DNA of 19,027 nt, from assembly GCA_030595925.1 (NCBI GenBank), contig JAUVLC010000047.1:1-19027 (forward strand). The letters run 5' to 3'. The notes under the pieces were generated by a model. That model saw only the letters and a list, made by a program, of their open reading frames with translations, was not told where the DNA came from and did no database searches. The position numbers and the translations under genes are program-made. Below are positions 16,264-19,027 of the stretch, in pieces. Origin of the DNA: Clostridia bacterium (lineage in GTDB: Bacteria; CBDUZB01; JAGLHV01). The first letter of the stretch is position 1. The number at the start of each line of letters is the position of its first letter.

Positions 16264-16275
16264 ATACCTAATATA

Positions 16276-16304
16276 AAGATAACACGCAAAAAGTAAATCG
16301 TCAA
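16276..16304 (-). promoter_or_regulatory. Predicted promoter of the export cluster
   Basis: On the minus strand TTGACG (16304-16299, 5 of 6 to consensus) is followed after 17 bp by TATCTT (16281-16276, 4 of 6). A second possible -10, TATACT (16266-16261), lies further downstream and overlaps the palindrome at 16246-16263. It would drive the secreted protein gene and, in the absence of visible terminators, the following three genes. Confidence 0.4.
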
Positions 16305-16425
16305 CATAAATTTAAAAAAATATTTAACAAACTATTTTAAAATATGATAACCCAAAATTTCAATATATATATAAATGTAAATAAAAAAAGGGGGGAAAAC
16401 AACAAGATTTGTCTTTGGTCATTAA

Positions 16426-16513
16426 AACTTACAACTAATAACTCGTAACCTATAACTTTCTGTTGTCTATTGTCTATGAACTATGAACTATAAACTGTCG
16501 ACTATGGACTATT
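16426..16513. repeat. Low-complexity ACTAT/TAACT repeat tract
   Basis: The tract changes from phrases around TAACT (ACAACTAATAACTCGTAACC) to phrases around GTCTAT and GAACTAT with a period near 7-9 bases, for example GAACTATGAACTATAAACTG. It begins after a short A7G6A4 homopurine run at about 16384-16399 and ends 16 nt from the EF-G-like stop codon. No coding or clear terminator structure is seen. The rest of the gap (16305-16383) is AT-rich and featureless. Confidence 0.6.
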
Positions 16514-16529
16514 CTTTTGTTTTTATCTT

Positions 16530-18584
16530 CTATCTTCCTTCTTCTCTTGCTTTTTGAAAAACTTCGACTAAGGTCTGAGAAACAGGCAACGGAGCTTGCT
16601 CATAATGAGAAAAACTCATTCGATACCTCCCACTTCCCTTGGTCAATGAACGTAAATCTACTGCATATTTGGAAAGCTCGCTTAATGGTACATTTACTTT
16701 TATTTTCTCTTTTTTGTTTTTTGTTTTTTCCATACCTAAAACCCTTCCTCTCCGGCTGTTTAAATCACCCATTATGCTCCCCGTATAAACATCCGGGACA
16801 AATACTTCCGCTTCCATTATTGGCTCTAAAATAAATGGTTTTGCCTCTTTTATACCTTTTTGAAAAGCCATTGCTCCGGCAATCTTAAAAGCCATATCAG
16901 AAGAATCAACATCATGATAGGAACCATCAAATAAAGTGACTTTAATGTCTACTACCGAATAACCGGCTAAGATACCTTTATCCATTGCTTCCCGTACTCC
17001 CTTTTCCACGGAAGGAATATAATTGCGGGGAATGGCCCCTCCCACTATTTTATTTACAAATTCAAAACCTTTTCCTCTTTCTAATGGTTCAATTTTCAGC
17101 CAACAGTCACCATATTGTCCACGGCCTCCTGACTGTTTTTTATATTTCCCCTGAACTGAGGCATTTCCTGCAATAGTCTCTTTGTAAGCAATTCTTGGGG
17201 ATCTAAACTCTAATTCTACCCCATATTTAGATTTCACCCTGGATTTTATCACTTCCAACTGCAAGTCTCCTATTCCGGCAATAATCATCTCTTTGGTTTC
17301 CGCATCATAACTAAATTTTATCGTTTTATCTTCATTCATTATTGCAGATAATGCCGCTGATAGTTTTTCTTCGTCCCCTTTTGATTTAGAATAAACAGCC
17401 AATTTCATAACCGGCTCCGGAAACTCCGGAGATTTTATCAAAACAGATGTTTTCCCTTCTCCCAACGTATCACCTGAAGCCGTTACTTTTAATTTTGCTA
17501 CACAGGTTATATCCCCTGCTTCTACTTCTGCTGTTTCTATATGTTTTTTCCCTTGTAAAAAACACAATTGTCCGATTCTTTCTTTGTGTTCTTTTGTCCA
17601 ATTGTACACATCTTTTCCGGTACTTACCTTTCCGCTGCAAACCTTAAAAAAACTTAATGCTCCTGTATGCTGTTCACTTATTGTTTTAAAAACTAACGCG
17701 GAAAAAGGAGCAGAAGAATCGATAGCAACTTCCAAATTTCTGTCATTAGGAGCAGGAAAATAATTTGTTATTGTCTCCAACAGGGATTTTATTCCTATAT
17801 TTTTCAAAGCAGACCCACATAATACCGGAATAATTTTTCTTTCAATAATTCCTTTTTTCAACTTTTCTTTTATTTCATTTTCTTCTATTGCCTGTCCCTC
17901 CAAATACTTTTCGGTTAAAACATCATCGCTGGAGGCAATAACCTCAATCATTGCATCTCTAAATTTTTCCGCTTCACTCTTAAATTCATCAGATAAAGGT
18001 TTTTGATTACTTTTCCCACTACCGGACTCAAATCTTACTTCTTCCATTTTAATCAAGTCCACTATCCCACAAAAATCACTTTCTTTTCCTATAGGTAGCT
18101 GTAATGGAGTAATAGATGATCCAAACTTTTCCTTTAGTTCATTTATAATTTTATCAAAATCAGCCATTTCTTTATCCAATTTATTAATAAAAATAATGAA
18201 AGGTATCTTTTCCGTTTCCATATATTCTAAAATATTATCGATTTGTATTTTCAATCCTGCAACAGCATCAACCACTATTATCACAGTATCCACTACATGC
18301 AAAGAAGAGACAACTTCCCCTATAAAGTCAGCATAACCCGGGGTGTCAATTAAATTTATTTTTTTATGATTATGTTCAAAAAAAGCTAAAGCTGCATTTA
18401 TAGAAATTTTCCTTTCTGTTTCTTCATGGGTATAATCGCAAAGAGTAGTTCCCTGTTCAACAGTACCCAAACGTGAGGTAACTCCCGTGTTAAAAAGAAT
18501 AGCTTCAGCTAACGAAGTCTTACCTGTATGACCACTACCCGACAGACAAACATTTTTTAAATCAGCTGTTACATATTTTTTCAT
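16530..18584 (-). CDS. EF-G-2-type elongation factor G-like GTPase
   Basis: The 684 residues cover all five EF-G domains. G motifs are G1 GSGHTGKTS (16-24), G3 DTPGYADF (80-87), G4 INKLDKE (133-139) and G5 CGSALKN. Downstream, domain IV is recognisable from KYKKQSGGRGQYGDCWLKIE, GGAIPRNYIPSVEKGVREAM and FDGSYHDVDSSDMAFKIA, and domain V from MGDLNSRRGRVLGME. The catalytic His of canonical EF-G (DTPGHVDF) is Tyr84 here. With the EQGTTLCDY segment (44-52), this places it in the EF-G-2/FusA2-like branch (as in Thermus EF-G-2), not the main translocase. Members bind GTP and ribosomes, but their cellular role is unsettled. The ATG at 18584 has a strong GGGGAGG eight bases upstream. Its own terminator is not evident. 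Confidence 0.9.
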   Translation of the reverse strand: MKKYVTADLKNVCLSGSGHTGKTSLAEAILFNTGVTSRLGTVEQGTTLCDYTHEETERKISINAALAFFEHNHKKINLIDTPGYADFIGEVVSSLHVVDTVIIVVDAVAGLKIQIDNILEYMETEKIPFIIFINKLDKEMADFDKIINELKEKFGSSITPLQLPIGKESDFCGIVDLIKMEEVRFESGSGKSNQKPLSDEFKSEAEKFRDAMIEVIASSDDVLTEKYLEGQAIEENEIKEKLKKGIIERKIIPVLCGSALKNIGIKSLLETITNYFPAPNDRNLEVAIDSSAPFSALVFKTISEQHTGALSFFKVCSGKVSTGKDVYNWTKEHKERIGQLCFLQGKKHIETAEVEAGDITCVAKLKVTASGDTLGEGKTSVLIKSPEFPEPVMKLAVYSKSKGDEEKLSAALSAIMNEDKTIKFSYDAETKEMIIAGIGDLQLEVIKSRVKSKYGVELEFRSPRIAYKETIAGNASVQGKYKKQSGGRGQYGDCWLKIEPLERGKGFEFVNKIVGGAIPRNYIPSVEKGVREAMDKGILAGYSVVDIKVTLFDGSYHDVDSSDMAFKIAGAMAFQKGIKEAKPFILEPIMEAEVFVPDVYTGSIMGDLNSRRGRVLGMEKTKNKKEKIKVNVPLSELSKYAVDLRSLTKGSGRYRMSFSHYEQAPLPVSQTLVEVFQKAREEGR

Positions 18585-18660
18585 ACGTTCTTTCCTCCCC
18601 CGTTTTTAAAATTTTTTAGTTTTACAAAAACCCGCAAAACACTATTCTCAAATCAACTAC

Positions 18661-18758
18661 CCTTCAGCAAGCTACTGAATATCAAAGGTTTAACCCGCAC
18701 AACTTTTGCGCAGCAAGCTGCGGGAAATTAAACCAAAGCCCCTTCGACTACGCTCAGG
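18661..18758. repeat. Degenerate relatives of the tandem repeat
   Basis: At 18701-18758 the order hairpin (CGCAGC-AA-GCTGCG, 18709-18722), then GGGAAATTAAAC, then CCCCTTCGACTACGCTCAGGA parallels the downstream 65-bp units with many substitutions. A more distant relative may lie at about 18659-18696 (CAGCAAGCTACTGAA). The outer pair CCCGCA/TGCGGG (18694-18699 with 18719-18724) gives an alternative stem. These look like older copies next to a recently amplified array. Confidence 0.5.
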
Positions 18759-18785
18759 ATAAACTCAGCTGAAGTACTCAGAATT

Positions 18786-19027
18786 AATTCGACTACAGAG
18801 TTTTGAGCAGCATAGCTGCTGGAAATTAAACATTGAACCCTTCGATCCCTGCGGTCTCTCAGGATTAATTCGACTACAGAGTTTTGAGCAGCATAGCTGC
18901 TGGAAATTAAACATTGAACCCTTCGATCCCTTTCAGTCGTCGAAGGATCAATTCGACTACAGAGTTTTGAGCAGCATAGCTGCTGGAAATTAAACATTGA
19001 ACCCTTCGATCCCTGCGGTCTCTCAGG
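18786..19027. repeat. Tandem array of three identical 65-bp palindrome-containing units
   Basis: Units at 18786-18850, 18867-18931 and 18950-19014 are identical over 65 bp, at spacings of 81 and 83 bp, and the array continues to or past the window end. Each unit holds a 6-bp stem AGCAGC-ATA-GCTGCT (18806-18820 in unit 1), then GGAAATTAAACATTGAA, then CCCTTCGATCCCT. Spacers differ: those after units 1 and 3 share TGCGGTCTCTCAGG, while that after unit 2 holds CAGTCGTCGAAGGATC. Spacers exceed chance similarity but are not the unique 30-40 bp of a CRISPR. An 89-codon frame through the array is a by-product of the repeat. The stretch 18585-18660 holds only the EF-G-like leader. Confidence 0.85.

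Noticed and set aside
18728-18997. 89-codon minus-strand open frame with a repeated peptide (CLISSSYAAQNSVVEL)
   Set aside because: It is the translation of the tandem DNA repeat, with no ribosome site. The periodic peptide only mirrors the 81-83 bp DNA period.
18786-19027. Possible CRISPR array
   Set aside because: Repeats are 65 bp, spacers only 16-18 bp and partly identical to one another, and no cas genes are present.
1-19027. tRNA, rRNA, riboswitch or transposase genes
   Set aside because: No T-loop/acceptor patterns, rRNA cores, known riboswitch boxes or transposase motifs were seen on reading either strand.

Overview
The window is AT-rich bacterial DNA in which every convincing gene lies on the minus strand, so transcription runs from high to low coordinates. 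It suggests a Gram-negative (diderm), uncultivated lineage. The reasons are a PorV/PorQ-type outer-membrane protein fused to TPR repeats, a large secreted protein with a C-terminal domain of the T9SS/FlgD-like sorting type, and intergenic regions crowded with small palindromes. I cannot name the phylum from sequence alone; candidate phyla that carry PorV-TPR proteins and FlgD-like C-terminal domains would fit.

Right to left. 18585-19027 is a repeat array: three identical 65-bp units plus degenerate relatives. 16530-18584 encodes an EF-G-2-type translational GTPase. 16186-16529 holds a low-complexity repeat tract, a predicted promoter and an 18-bp perfect palindrome. 7986-16185 is a co-directional cluster: a 1026-aa secreted multidomain protein, a PorV/PorQ-like barrel with seven TPR-like repeats, a membrane histidine kinase, and a response regulator with REC-GAF-HD-GYP domains. 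Gaps are 35, 5 and 84 nt, so an operon is likely. 6905-7819 encodes a TIM-barrel sugar isomerase/epimerase-like protein with its own predicted promoter.

1-6468 is a conserved housekeeping block: yebC, ruvC, ruvA and ruvB (Holliday-junction processing), an SPL-like radical SAM protein, QueH (last step of queuosine synthesis), a DUF2905 membrane protein and a SpoIID/LytB lipoprotein that runs off the window. Two related elements of about 270-290 bp, in inverted orientation, flank ruvA-ruvC-yebC. Each has terminal inverted repeats and 7-8 bp flanking direct repeats, as expected of a non-autonomous transposable element. Smaller palindromes sit at different places inside the two copies. The gap at 1316-1688 holds another MITE-like inverted repeat and several more hairpins.

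The most interesting system is the cargo / PorV-TPR / sensor kinase / HD-GYP regulator cluster. It looks like a self-contained surface-protein export module with a dedicated two-component, probably cyclic-dinucleotide, control arm. The mobile palindromic repeats are the second point of interest.
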